Part shown: positions 46,394 to 56,538 of the stretch, piece after piece | How the letters are laid out: every line of letters starts with the position of its first letter | Numbering within the stretch: the first letter of the stretch is position 1 | Assembly (NCBI GenBank): GCA_024195585.1 | Contig: SWBL01000018.1 | Coordinates: forward strand, 1-64,000 | Direction: 5' to 3' | DNA length: 64,000 nucleotides | Origin: Aureobasidium sp. EXF-3400 | Lineage: Eukaryota > Ascomycota > Dothideomycetes > Dothideales > Saccotheciaceae | Notes under the pieces: model-generated | Databases searched by the model: none | Told to the model about the DNA's origin: nothing | Seen by the model: the letters and a program-made list of their open reading frames with translations, nothing else | Position numbers and translations under genes: made by a program

Positions 46394-47487
46394 GGCGAAC
46401 AATCAAAGAAAGGAAGGGTGAAGTATAGTCCAAGAGTATCCTTCGAAAGAAGTTAGGTTGGTAATTCGAGCACAAAAGCGATGGGATGAGGATGAAAGTA
46501 AGAAAGAATTTCAAAGGTATGTATAAGAAAAAGGATTGCGGCTGGGAGTACTTTGTCCAGGTGATCGTCGACCAGCACATGGTCGTGACATTTGCCATGA
46601 CTTGATATTCGTTTCGGACTTCTCACCTGTAACTTATCCGTTGGTCTATGCCGCTTTTACTGAATCGGCAACCCGATACAATTGTCTTGATCTTCTCCGC
46701 AGTACTCTGTCCGGGGTCCCCATAAGATTGGCTGAGAAATGGAGCAATGTGCCGTTCAAGCCGCTGTTCTGCGAGGTGTGACAAGCTTCACGCAAGCCTT
46801 ATACCGGCTAAATTGGCATGCTTGATGTAAGTCACAAGCATGCGTCAACGGCGCTCGCCTTCGGACAGCGAAAGAGCGGAGGGAGAGGTGGTCAAGAAGG
46901 AGCCCCTGCTGTCGATCAGTTGGGGTACGGAGGCGGGGAAGTTTAACGAAAAGGGAAGGTTGGCCGAAGATGATGTAACTAGTGTCGGCGTTCTCAACGA
47001 CAGCATCGATGGCTGAAGTGCTTTTAGATGTTCTTGCGACTGACACACATACCCCAAATTCGACTCGTTAAAGACGGAGAAAGAACGGGTTCTCGGAAAT
47101 TTCATCGCGAAGCAATGGCCCAGCTGCCTGGAAGTCAGGCGTCCAAATTGATGGATTATCAGAATGCTGCGGTTGCGTCCATGAACACAATCCTAAAAAG
47201 CATCTGCGTCGGTCAAGTCCTCTTGGACTGAATAACTGTCATATGAGCTTCTGTTCAAGTCACAGATGACTTTTCATTTCGAGAAAATGTGCTTGCTCAT
47301 GCTCAATACTCTGCTCAATGATCATTAGGGAGACGCCATGGACCTAGTCCGTCTCTAAAAACCTCATCCTCTGTCCCATCGCACATCTCCTCATATCGCA
47401 CCCAAGTCTCGTTCCACCCTACGCCCTGCCCAGATATCCTCCCTTCGCAGTATAGCAATCATCTCCGAAGCACGCCATTTCCGCCAG
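46394..47487. other. Intergenic: MFS promoter and degraded region 5' of a gene fragment
   Basis: The first part is the MFS promoter. From about 46.75 to 47.24 kb short frames on both strands show no family signal. The missing 5' part of the fragment at 47488 should lie here but I cannot find it. Confidence 0.4.
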
Positions 47488-47958
47488 ATGCACCATTGGA
47501 AGACTCATGCGCTTGGGATACCTGCTCTCCAGCTTGAAGATATGACAATCATCTTGCACAGATCATCATACTGGCATTACCTTTTCGATTTCAATGTCAT
47601 GATGACACAGATGTTGAGGGACTTTAGCGGTGTCAAGAAGATATGCTTTGTGCGAAATCATGCAAGAGTGAAGCCACATTTTCATACTTGGTTCAATAGG
47701 TTTGTGGGTGCGATGATGAGGTTAGATAGAGTGGAGAGATTTGGGCGGAAGGAGTCTCGAGCCGAAAAGACTTGGTGGAATTGGGTTTATGATGATGATA
47801 AACAGACTGCAACATTGGTCAAGGTACCGAGTAAGGATGCTGGGATGGATGTTGAGGAGTACGATGAGTTCATGGCGCCCATGATGGAGTGGTTGAAGAA
47901 GAGTATGGAGGTCGAGGAGTATGATCCGGATCCGATGTCAAGACTTGGGTTTGTTTGA
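47488..47958 (+). pseudogene. 5'-truncated fragment of a fungal hypothetical gene
   Basis: 156 codons from the first in-frame ATG. The same frame stays open upstream to about 47354 and reads LRSIAIISEARHFRQ just before it, so the protein clearly once began further upstream. CAG acceptors at about 47434 and 47448 could join an earlier exon, but none is recognisable. The visible part (PALQLEDMTIILHRSSYWHY, KKICFVRNHARVKPHFHTWF, EKTWWNWVYDDDKQ) looks like the C-terminal half of a large family of fungal hypothetical proteins, often with an N-terminal F-box-like or 2EXR region. It could be a real gene with an unusual first exon; truncation is more likely. Confidence 0.45.
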
Positions 47959-48034
47959 TGCTTGTTCTTGTATATTACTTTGTTTTGCCGAAGCCTGGTT
48001 TTGCCCCATCACTGGCCAGACCCGCTTCACAGAA

Positions 48035-48115
48035 CGTGCTCACCGTGAATGCCACTTCTTTCTAAAAACCATTGTGCATTCCTATAGCCACATTGTGATA
48101 GGCTTTGACATACGT
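48035..48115 (-). mobile_element. Decayed half of the local MITE-like element
   Basis: About 75 bp (CTTTCTAAAAACCATTGTGC, then ATTCCTATAGCCACATTGTG) aligns with one arm of the element at 19192-19414 read on the minus strand. The terminal CCTCCCC motif is not preserved. It lies about 330 bp from the tRNA-Val gene. Confidence 0.45.
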
Positions 48116-48434
48116 CAATACGGAACTCGAGTATGACGGCACTGCTCGACCAATGAATCGAGCACACGAGAATATATATCTCTTGCTCACCATTTTATGA
48201 GTGCAACCAACAACAGAGAAAGATACCAGCACCTCGATTGTGTTCGAGAGTAGGGTCGTTGCTCTTCCAAGATGATACTGAGACGTTTTGGTACTGGCGA
48301 GCAATCTCCTAGCCAAACCTACCTTTAAAAATCGCCACACCGATGTTAGCCACCACATGCTTGATGCTGACATTCCTAGGTGTCCAGGAGGCTTGATGGC
48401 AAGCAAAAAGTCGATGATGTGGTGGATTTGGGTC

Positions 48435-48441
48435 AAAAAAA
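48435..48441 (-). terminator. RNA polymerase III terminator of tRNA-Val
   Basis: Seven consecutive T on the minus strand, four to ten bases after the tRNA 3' end. Strong for a Pol III stop. Confidence 0.85.
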
Positions 48442-48444
48442 CTT

Positions 48445-48599
48445 TGATCAGCGTGGGGGTCGAACCCACGACCTTCTCCGTAGACAAGAGGCCATGCAGA
48501 GGCATGAGAATGTAAAGGAGACGCGATCTTCAGAAGATGTTAGTTTTGATTGGTCGAGAGTAAATGACGTTACACTTACAACCACTACGCCAGCCAACC
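48445..48599 (-). tRNA. tRNA-Val(UAC) with two intervening sequences
   Basis: Exonic pieces 48599-48580, 48527-48511 and 48480-48445 join to exactly 73 nt. The acceptor stem GGTTGGC/GCTGATC pairs at all seven positions but with three G-U pairs. The D arm is GCGTAGTGGTTATCGC, the usual eukaryotic tRNA-Val layout. The anticodon arm is TCTCC-TTTACAC-GGAGA, with anticodon UAC. The variable loop is AGGTC and the T arm GTGGG-TTCGACC-CCCAC. The A box (TGGCGTAGTGG) and B box (GGTTCGACCCC) are intact but about 115 nt apart. IVS2 (48510-48481, 30 nt) lies after position 37, the canonical eukaryotic site. IVS1 (48579-48528, 52 nt) is in the D-loop, which is unusual. A T7 terminator follows. It could also be a disrupted gene. 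Confidence 0.85.
48528..48579 (-). other. 52-nt spliceosomal-like intervening sequence in the tRNA-Val D-loop
   Basis: On the minus strand the insert starts GTAAGTG, has AAACTAACATC 13-17 nt before its end, and ends CTGAAG. These are the donor, branch-point and acceptor signals of ordinary mRNA introns in this window, and 52 nt is their typical length. Its removal makes the D arm canonical. It falls just 3' of the A box, so the internal promoter is not broken. Confidence 0.75.
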
Positions 48600-49361
48600 G
48601 TATTTTGATGGATAAAAGGGTTTGCAATCATACTATTTTATTTTTTCTTCGCTCTGGGCGGCTTCTCCAGGATTGCAGCAGAGCAACTGGAGTTTGCTTC
48701 CTGGATGAAGAAAGTTGCTCCAATCATCAAGGAAACAGCTCATGTGGTTTGGCTAAAGGATTCATCTCTTGAATTGCTGAAACCTAGGGTGAAGCCTGGA
48801 CCAAGATCCGTGCGAAAATGCCTCATATCCAAGGTGCCGAAGCTCAGCCACATCCAGCGCGACTTCAGGATGTCTTTGAAGTGAAAACTCCCTTTGAGGA
48901 TGTTTGGAGCCAATTATAAGATGAACAGACAGTGAGGTTATGCAGACAAGTGAGGTTGTTCTCTAGAGAGAAGAATTCCAAAGGAAATCTTCGAAGCCAG
49001 ATTTGTGATGAAAAAATCCATAAAGTACAAGATAACACGAAAGAACGTTCTGGTAGATGGCAGCTGCTGTCTGCAACAAACTGCGATGATCGTCCATATC
49101 GGAATGCCCACTGGAGGGTGAACAAAGAATAAAACACACGGAAGCAAAAACATCTGAACCTACGATCGCAAGACTTACCAGGTTGCGCAGACACCCGCTG
49201 TCGTTGAACAAAATGTGGAAAACTTCCTTGAATCGTTGGTGGAATAGCTTCGCGACAGGATGGGAGGACGTTGGGAGCGTAAGTCTTGGCACAACACGCC
49301 CATACCACCATCTCGACTACCATTCTCGACAACGCACAATGATCCTTATCTTGACAAGACA
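48600..49361. other. Intergenic between tRNA-Val and the SCA7-domain gene
   Basis: Frames on the minus strand (for example 48865-49380) have no family features and overlap the promoter of the SCA7-domain gene. Nothing assigned. Confidence 0.45.
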
Positions 49362-49595
49362 ATGAATCGCACTGATACACAACACACTGCCGAAGTCGAC
49401 TCGGAACAGGGGAAAGTCCTCAGGCCTGAAGCCAGGATCAATATCGAGAAGCAATGCGCTGTTCCTCTTCCCAACGGCGCTCGATGTGCTCGCGGTCTGA
49501 CATGCAAACGCCATAGTATGAGCGCAAAGCGTGCTGTACCTGGTAGAAGTGCTCCCTTCGACCAGTTGCTAGCCACTTACCAGCGTGACAACTAG
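49362..49595 (+). CDS. Stand-alone SCA7-domain protein (Sgf73/ataxin-7-like)
   Basis: A 77-residue frame beginning [13 protein letters not shown]. Residues about 28-75 form an SCA7 zinc-binding domain: [46 protein letters not shown]. In Sgf73, the anchor of the SAGA deubiquitinase module, this domain is part of a protein of several hundred residues and binds nucleosomes. Here it is nearly the whole protein, with a stop after YQRDN. The Cys/Cys/Cys/His ligands (C..., C..., C, H) are present. Either a short paralogue, a fragment of sgf73, or the last exon of a larger gene whose upstream exons I cannot find. Confidence 0.65.
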   Translation: MNRTDTQHTAEVDSEQGKVLRPEARINIEKQCAVPLPNGARCARGLTCKRHSMSAKRAVPGRSAPFDQLLATYQRDN

Positions 49596-50364
49596 GCGAG
49601 GGGACCAGGTACGTTCACTCTCATGTATGACAGCGAATCACCACCATATTCCAAAACATGCTCGCAGGAACCTCAACACGCCCACGAAAAGGTAGCGTAA
49701 TGAGCATAGCTAATATATCTCTACTAGAGAGTGATGCTTTTTCATACCCTTTACAACACTATCCCAGCAGATGTCTTATGGAAGGTTGTAAACGGATGAT
49801 ACTTTGAAAAGCACAGGGTGCCCCAGGCGACAAGAAAGTCAACACAGCGCGAGAACCAGACCCAATACTTGAATGTGGCTTATGTATGAGCGACAACAGA
49901 GCATTGAACTCCATCGGATCTCGTTGACTATCTCTGTGATTTGAGATGTGAAGGTTTTGCTGCCGAGCAACCACTCGACTTGACTTGATCTTGAATGCCC
50001 CACATGCCAATAGCTGATCAGCAAGTCCACTGTTGTCAACCCATGCTTTGCCTCTACTTGATAGTGAGCGGCTCCCACGGCAATTTTGTCAGGCAATGTG
50101 CATGCTATACATACTCAGTTGCTGCTTCGTGAACCGACCAGAAGATCAATCGGAACTGCGAGTGCTCATACTGTTCAGCCCCGCACTTGATCCGCTGACG
50201 CCTTCCTAGTCTGCCCTACTTGGAGCCCTAACCCGATAGAGTTTCGTATGAGGGGCTCTTCGGTCATGCCCGAGATGACCATATCTGTAGTATATTCCCC
50301 GAACCATGTCTGCTTCTGTCCTTCTAACCTGGTGTAAATCCCCAGACTGGGGTCACACAACAGG
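49596..50364. other. Intergenic 5' of the Zn2Cys6 regulator gene
   Basis: About 770 bp holding the 3' end of the SCA7-domain gene and the regulator promoter. No further feature recognised. Confidence 0.45.
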
Positions 50365-52885
50365 ATGTCGATAGGCAGGAAGCTAGGTTGCCAGGTGAGG
50401 CTTTGAGACTGCTGCTGCGATGCAACATGACTAACCAAAACAAGACTTGTCGAGACAAACACCTTAAGTGGTACATACACAATCTATCGCCTTTCCGTTC
50501 GTTTCCTCCTTGCTGATCTGTTGCTTGCTTCTGTTTAGTGACAAGGCCGAGCCAACATGTTCCAGGTGTGCTCAGAGCGAGATCGAGTGCATACGAAGTG
50601 TTGACCTCCGTTTCAAACATGATGCTCTCTCGAAGTAAGCTTGCCATTCGATGATGCCAGTTTCCAGTACCTTTGTATATGTATCAGAGCTTTTCATGCA
50701 CTGTGTGTGTTGCTTGCATCAGGCCCAGGATCGAGGAATAACAGCCCCTCTGTATCGTCGAGTCATCACTCGCTGTGGATATAGTGATCTTAGCTACCTA
50801 ACGAACGTTGACCTCAATGCTATCTATTATCACTGACATTGAACTTGTACAGAAAATTCTCTTCACCTCCGTTCCCTGGTGGTACCGTCCAACAATGCCG
50901 CAACAATGGAGATCACAGTTGGGTTCGAGTACCACGAAAGCTCAGCTTCATCAACCAAACAAGGGAGGTTATGGCAACATACGGTCAGGGGACTGAGAAT
51001 GAAGGACAACAATTGAGCGAAGAAGTTCTCGAAGACGACACGCCCGACGAAACGCTGTCCCAGCATCAAGACTCTGCTGTAGACACCCAGTCTATCACCG
51101 AGACCAACTCAGGAGCGATTGACACAACATCTCCTAATCTACACATTGTACCATCGCCACAGACACTACAGACGCCTGCGACCTTTCAATCTCCAACGAC
51201 ACAGGATGTGGATATGCAAGATCGAAGCTATCCTGAGCTTCAACATCACCTTCAGCATCATCATATCACCACTGAACAGCATGCCTCGCCGTCGATAACC
51301 GAAATCGTGCAAGCTACCGAGAATGAGATCATGCAAGCAGTAGAGGGTATCTCTCCCGGGCTGTATCATGAATTTCCAATACTTTCTCCAGCACAGACGA
51401 GACAGTCATTCACGTCGCCAGGCAAGAACAACATGACCCCTAGCATATTCTACGAGGAGCCGACTGTATTCACGCCGACGGGAATACCGATTGCATACGC
51501 AAGTCCAGGAGTTCTTTATACAGAAAGACCGATCTGGCCTCTGAAGAGTGCACAAGAAGCTCAGCTCATGCGCTTCTTTGTAGAAAGAATTGCACCAGCT
51601 ATCGATCTTTGTGACAGAGATCGACATTTTGCTCTTGTCGTGCCCCAAAGAGCATCGCAATGTCCTATTTTACTCAACGCGGTTTTCGCTGCTTCGGCAA
51701 GACACCTATCGACTATTTCCGACTTCGACCCTATCGTATCGAACAAGTACAATCAAGAGTGCTTGAAGCACCTGATTCCAAAGCTTAGCGATGCGGATGC
51801 CATCACGGATGAAAATCTTCTCGCTGCTACCGTCATCCTGCGCCATCTTGAAGAGCTTGAGAGTGAGTGACCATCAGCACGCACAAACATATCTAGGTCT
51901 TACGTTAATACATTGTACAGTATCCATGTCAGGCTCGGACGTTGAAAATCATTTACTCGGTACTCACCTCTTAATGAGCGCACAAGAACACCATCGTGCC
52001 TTGGCTGGGGGTTTACGAAAGGCTGTGTACTGGTTCGGATTGAGACAAGAAATTTACGTCTCGTTCGTTAAGCAGCGGCCTATACACGACTCTTTCAAGC
52101 GATGTACTATGGACGTACCTTTGAACCCTATCGACGACTTTGACTGGGCTAACAGCATCATTGCACGAACGGGTGAAGTCATCCAATTCTGTTTCGACGA
52201 AAGAGAACATTCTACAACGAACTACGATAATATCGTGCAACATTTTGATGCCTGGTTCATGCAGAAGCCCGACTCATATATGCCTATCTACTCCGTGGAA
52301 ACCAATTCTAGCAACGTATTCCCTGAGCTCTGGTATTTGAACGACGCTGTGATCACTGGTCTTCAACATTATCATCTGGGTCGAGCACTGCTCGCCGTCT
52401 ATAATCCGAGAATACCAAGGTACTTGAGGGTTTCAATACGTCAACACAAATTCTGACTGACTGGCTGCAGGCTTGGTGTTGCACACAGAAATGCCCTGAA
52501 AGAGGTTGGGGTAAGATATGATGAATCACATCGTTGACTCTTTGACTGATTAGGTACAGGAAGTATTGAAAGACCAAATAAAAATCATTTGCGGTATAGC
52601 CCTATCGAACCACTCCATATCGGCAAGCTATGTGTAAGCGAAACCTTACCTAGATGATGTGACATTGATCTGACCCATGCAGACATGCTTCTATGATGAT
52701 TGCTATGGGAGGAGATCGTTTTACAGAACGTCGGGAGCAGGAAGGACTCTTCGAAATATTGACCAAAGCGCAGAAGGAATATGCTTGGCCCACACAATCT
52801 GTGTATGTAATATTCATCAGAGATGCCCAATCGCGAGCTGATCAGATTTAGTCAGGAGCATCTCAAGGAAGTTTGGGGCTGGTGA
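50365..52885 (+). CDS. Zn2Cys6 transcription factor with Fungal_trans_2 domain
   Basis: Nine exons: 50365-50394, 50445-50470, 50539-50634, 50853-51862, 51921-52419, 52471-52510, 52554-52633, 52683-52802 and 52852-52885. The total is 1935 nt, 644 residues. The zinc cluster is assembled from three small exons: LGCQ + TCRDKHLK(C) + DKAEPTCSRCAQSEIEC, giving the full C-x2-C-x6-C...C-x2-C-x6-C pattern. A disordered Gln/Ser/Thr-rich stretch follows (about residues 80-270). The Fungal_trans_2 helical domain starts at WPLKSAQEAQLMRFFVERIAPAIDLCDRD and runs to the end (LLNAVFAASARHL, ICGIALSNHS, QEHLKEVWGW). The first intron uses an AAG acceptor after a CTAAC branch site. Target genes unknown. Confidence 0.88.
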
Positions 52886-54003
52886 TCTCCGACTTCATTT
52901 ACCATGCTTGCACTGGACTGTCACCGTCAAGTTTACCGTCCTCAATTCGCCCTTCAGTACACTAGTGCTTTGCCTCCTTGAGTCCAACTACAAATCAGGC
53001 AATCAACACATCACCTGAACGCAGTGGACAATTCAACAATTTGAGAAGTGGGACTTCCTTGACCATAGGGTTTACGACTGATTGCCTATGAGCATGGCAG
53101 TGCAGCGAGCGCTACCACGGCCACTCGATATTATTGTCTGGATGTCCATCAATTCAAATGCTTGCAAGCAGATTTTCACGTGAAAGTCACCATCCATGAA
53201 GCATAAATTTCACCTTACTCAAATGTCAAGCAAAGTGGTGTCTCGGAACCAAGAGCACCCCAAAATGTTTCGTTCGCTCTTCAGCGGCCAATTAACCTTA
53301 AAAATACGTGCCATGACGATACATCTCGAAGTCCCAGGTCGCGAAGACGAGATCTACCGAATTCGTTATATGTATCGATTCTGTGCCGTGTCGCATTGAC
53401 GAGCCAGAAGGTCAAATTTGGCGAATAGAGCGATCCTCGTAATCTAGACATGTTCTTCCCAATGCCGTGTCGTAAGGCAAGACATATTCGTCGTCAATAT
53501 CAGCTGGAAGGTAAAGAACCGTTGTGTCGCCTCACACAAACCACGCGATGGGGAAACTTCGGTTGAGAGCTTGGTCAAAAATGTACCGCGACGCCTTTTG
53601 CATCACCCCTAACTCCCAGCTCAACGGTTTCCGCGTACCGACATTTTCATGCGACACTCGCTCGCTCTTCAAATTGATATCGATATCCCAAAAATTGCTG
53701 GACCAAATTCGTTGCGATAGTGCGATGTCGCTCCGCCAGGCCCTCATTTGATACAGAATCTCTTTGCTGCAATAGAAAGATGGCAATGGTAGGTCTTAGA
53801 ATGACATCCGGCCAGACCTACTCGTTGTCGGGGCGGTCTATCGATTCACACCGTTTCTCAAACGTCGAGATTATGGAGGGTTGTATGGAGGCGTCCAGGG
53901 CAGGCAGGGATGTTGAAATAGAAAATCCACATCTTCTCCATTCTGTTCTGCTCAGTGTCCACTACCAATCTTTTTGCACACTCGTTCAAGTTTTTCGTCC
54001 AAG
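52886..54003. other. Intergenic
   Basis: About 1.1 kb between the regulator and the Ser-rich protein gene. Short frames only, no motif or element recognised. Confidence 0.5.
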
Positions 54004-55546
54004 ATGCGCAACATTTCGTCCATCTCTGCCTTTGCCCTGTTGCTGGTTTCAGCAGTGGCAGGCAGTGTGTCGCCCGCTGACACCACCGAAATCGAGCGTG
54101 TTGTTGAGTGCAACCCGGAATCTGGACTGTGCAATGTCGAGCTTGTGAACAGAGCTGTGACGAGCACAAAGCACTCCAGCTCAAGCTCTACTCACAAGAC
54201 GACTTCAACCAAGAAATCCTCCTCGACCAAAAAGTCTTCCTCGACCAAGAAATCGTCCTCTACCCAGAAGACTACTGCAAAGACAACTTTGAAGACTGAG
54301 GTCAAACTTGTGACCACGAAGGCGGCGTCAACATCCACATCCTCGTCCAAGAAGTCCACTTCATCGTCCAAGACCAGCTCCAGCTCCAAGAAGACTTCCT
54401 CATCGTCGTCAGCCACCAAGCTTAACACTGTCGCCAAGGCTGTAACCTCTTCTTCGAAAACCTCAACTACCAGCACCAAGCCTGCTTCTAGCAGCTCCAA
54501 GGCCTCGTCAACTAGCAGCAAGGCCACTTCTAGCAGTTCGAAGGTCACCTCTTCGACTTCGAGCTCAAAGGTAAGCACTCATGACCACTCTTTTGACGTT
54601 ATTATATGCTAACACGACTCTCTAGAAGCCTACTTCAACTTCAACTTCGTCTAGCAGCAAGAAGACCAGCAGCAGCAGTACTTCATCAAAGGCTTCTTCC
54701 ACATCTGTGAAGCCATCTTCAACAAGCTCGTCAGTAGCCCTTTTGTCTTCTAGCACATTTAGCACGTCCACCCCTGCAGCACCAACTTCTTCGCAGGTTG
54801 CACTGCCTCTGTCTATCAATTTGTCGTCGAGCTCTGTGTTGAGCTCAACCTCTGCGTCATCTGCCGCTGCTACATCTGCTTCGTCGAGCAGCAGCTCCTC
54901 AATGATAAGCAGCAGCAGCCTGACCGTCTTGTCCTCAAGCTCGTCTAGTGCTAGCTTGGCTGCTGCTACCTCGGGATCGTCGAGTGTTAGCTCTGCATCT
55001 CTATCGTCGTCCTCCTCTGTCCTGCCATCCTCATCTTCCTCATCTTCCTCATCTTCTTCATCCACCTCCCTATCATCGTCTTCACAATCGTCTTCTCTGC
55101 CCACAAGCTCTACCCAAATCACATCATCTTCTGCTGCGGCTTCGTCCACGTCAATCCCCTCAAACAGCACACTCACATCTTCCGACAGCAAAACCTCCAC
55201 CTCCAGCAAGCCTACCACTAGCTCGACTTCAGTCAAGCCTACTACCACTTCATCATCATCAACCACTTCCAAATCGTCTTCGCCTTCGTCTTCGGCGGCA
55301 TTGAGCAGTAGCTCCAGCAAGACAAGCTCATCATCAGCTACCACTTCTTCTGCTTCTTCTGCTTCTTCTTCTGCTTCTTCGTCTTCCTCGTCTTCTTCCG
55401 CAGCAGCATCATCTACAGTTGCCGCTTGCAAGAAGCGCAGAAGAAAGGTTAGAAGAGCTGCCGTTGCTGTCCCCGTCGAGACTCAGGCTCCTGTCATGAA
55501 GCTCGCCGATCTGCCGCCTGGTGCTGTTGCAGACATGCTTTACTAG
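54004..55546 (+). CDS. Secreted Ser/Thr/Lys-rich low-complexity protein
   Basis: Exons 54004-54570 and 54626-55546 give 495 residues. It starts with a signal peptide (ISAFALLLVSAVAGS) after MRNIS. Residues about 28-45 contain a short Cys pair (ECNPESGLCNVEL). The remainder is over half Ser, with tandem STKKSS units near residues 66-90, then Ser/Thr blocks with scattered Lys, and long Ser runs. The C terminus breaks this pattern: a Cys followed by KKRRRKVRRAA, then PVMKLADLPPGAVADMLY. There is no hydrophobic GPI-attachment tail. It is probably heavily O-mannosylated, at the wall or secreted. KR/RR sites in the basic block suggest Kex2 cleavage, which would release the C-terminal peptide; that is inference. 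Confidence 0.75.
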
Positions 55547-56538
55547 ATTGAGCAAGCTCGTTGATCGAGCTTTGTTCAACTGTTCTTTTCCTTTTCGGGT
55601 TATCTTTGGTTGCACCTTTTTGATTTTTCTTCTTAATCACAAAATTATAGCTGTCTAAAGAATAATAGAATTTTTCTGTTTTGCAACATTTTTTTTTTCG
55701 ATGCGAAGCGACGGCAATGATATATGATGACCACAAGGCTAGTGCGCCTTCCTTCAAAAACAAGTTATTCGAATCGAGTTGCGCCTTCCAGATTTGTGCT
55801 GCAAAGTTGTCGCTTCACATGAAGAAAGCACGCGGAAGTCGCGACTTCCCAACTTTGACCTTTCGCGCCTTCATCTTCAACTTGCTCACGACTTCCATCT
55901 CTCATCTTTGCATCCATCATCACCAACACACCACCTTCATCCAAACAACTGCGAAGCCATCAGCGACGGTGCAGCCACGCGACACACCGCTTTACTCTGC
56001 CTTCCTCAAGGGGATCGAGAGACCTAAAAGACCTTCGCATCAGCATCCCTCTGTTTGACGCCCTCGTGCTGATTTCAAGTCTGCTTTTGTGTCGTGAGTC
56101 ATGGGGTGCAATGTGAAGAAGCGGGTTGTCCGGCCTGAATGTGTGAACGACCGTTTGAGATGATGGTGTGTGTCGGTGGTGGTGGATGCGAAGGATGCGA
56201 GGTGAGCATTGGACACCAGCTGCGACAATAACAATGAAAACCTAACGGCGCGTGTTCAGAACCATGATCGATCAGGTTTTCGCTGAGCTTTCTCTTCGTC
56301 TTGCCCTCTTCTCCTTGCGCTGTCGAGTTTCGCAATGCCAGGTCCTTGGCCGCTCACCTCAGTGGCACCTATCGTCACGGCATACTGGACTTTGAATGCG
56401 ACATTCACGATGGCCGAGCAGAACAAACACCAGCCTTAGTGTTTCCAACGTCCGATTATCGCAAGTTGAAACCGGAGACATTCGTTACGCGTCGTGCTCA
56501 GACGTCTAAGATACATGGTCGCTTACTTTGACCCAAAT
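55547..56538. other. Intergenic, convergent 3' flanks
   Basis: About 1 kb between the Ser-rich gene and the permease gene (minus). A 76-codon plus frame (56301-56531) begins in reasonable context but shows no family and is not called. T-rich just after 55680 (T10). Confidence 0.45.

Noticed and set aside
48446..48527. Reading the locus as an ordinary tRNA with one intron, or as tRNA-Arg(ACG)
   Set aside because: The ACG reading gives a mismatched anticodon stem and too short a variable loop. Only the two-insert model gives 73 nt with perfect anticodon and T stems.
48380..48772. 130-codon plus-strand frame
   Set aside because: It reads antisense through the tRNA-Val gene (GGRTHDLL is the reverse T arm), a common tRNA shadow in fungal gene predictions.
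54622..55431. Long minus-strand frame made almost entirely of Asp, Glu, Val and Leu
   Set aside because: It is the antisense of the Ser-rich repeat (TCN/AGC codons read backwards) in the secreted protein gene, a compositional artefact.
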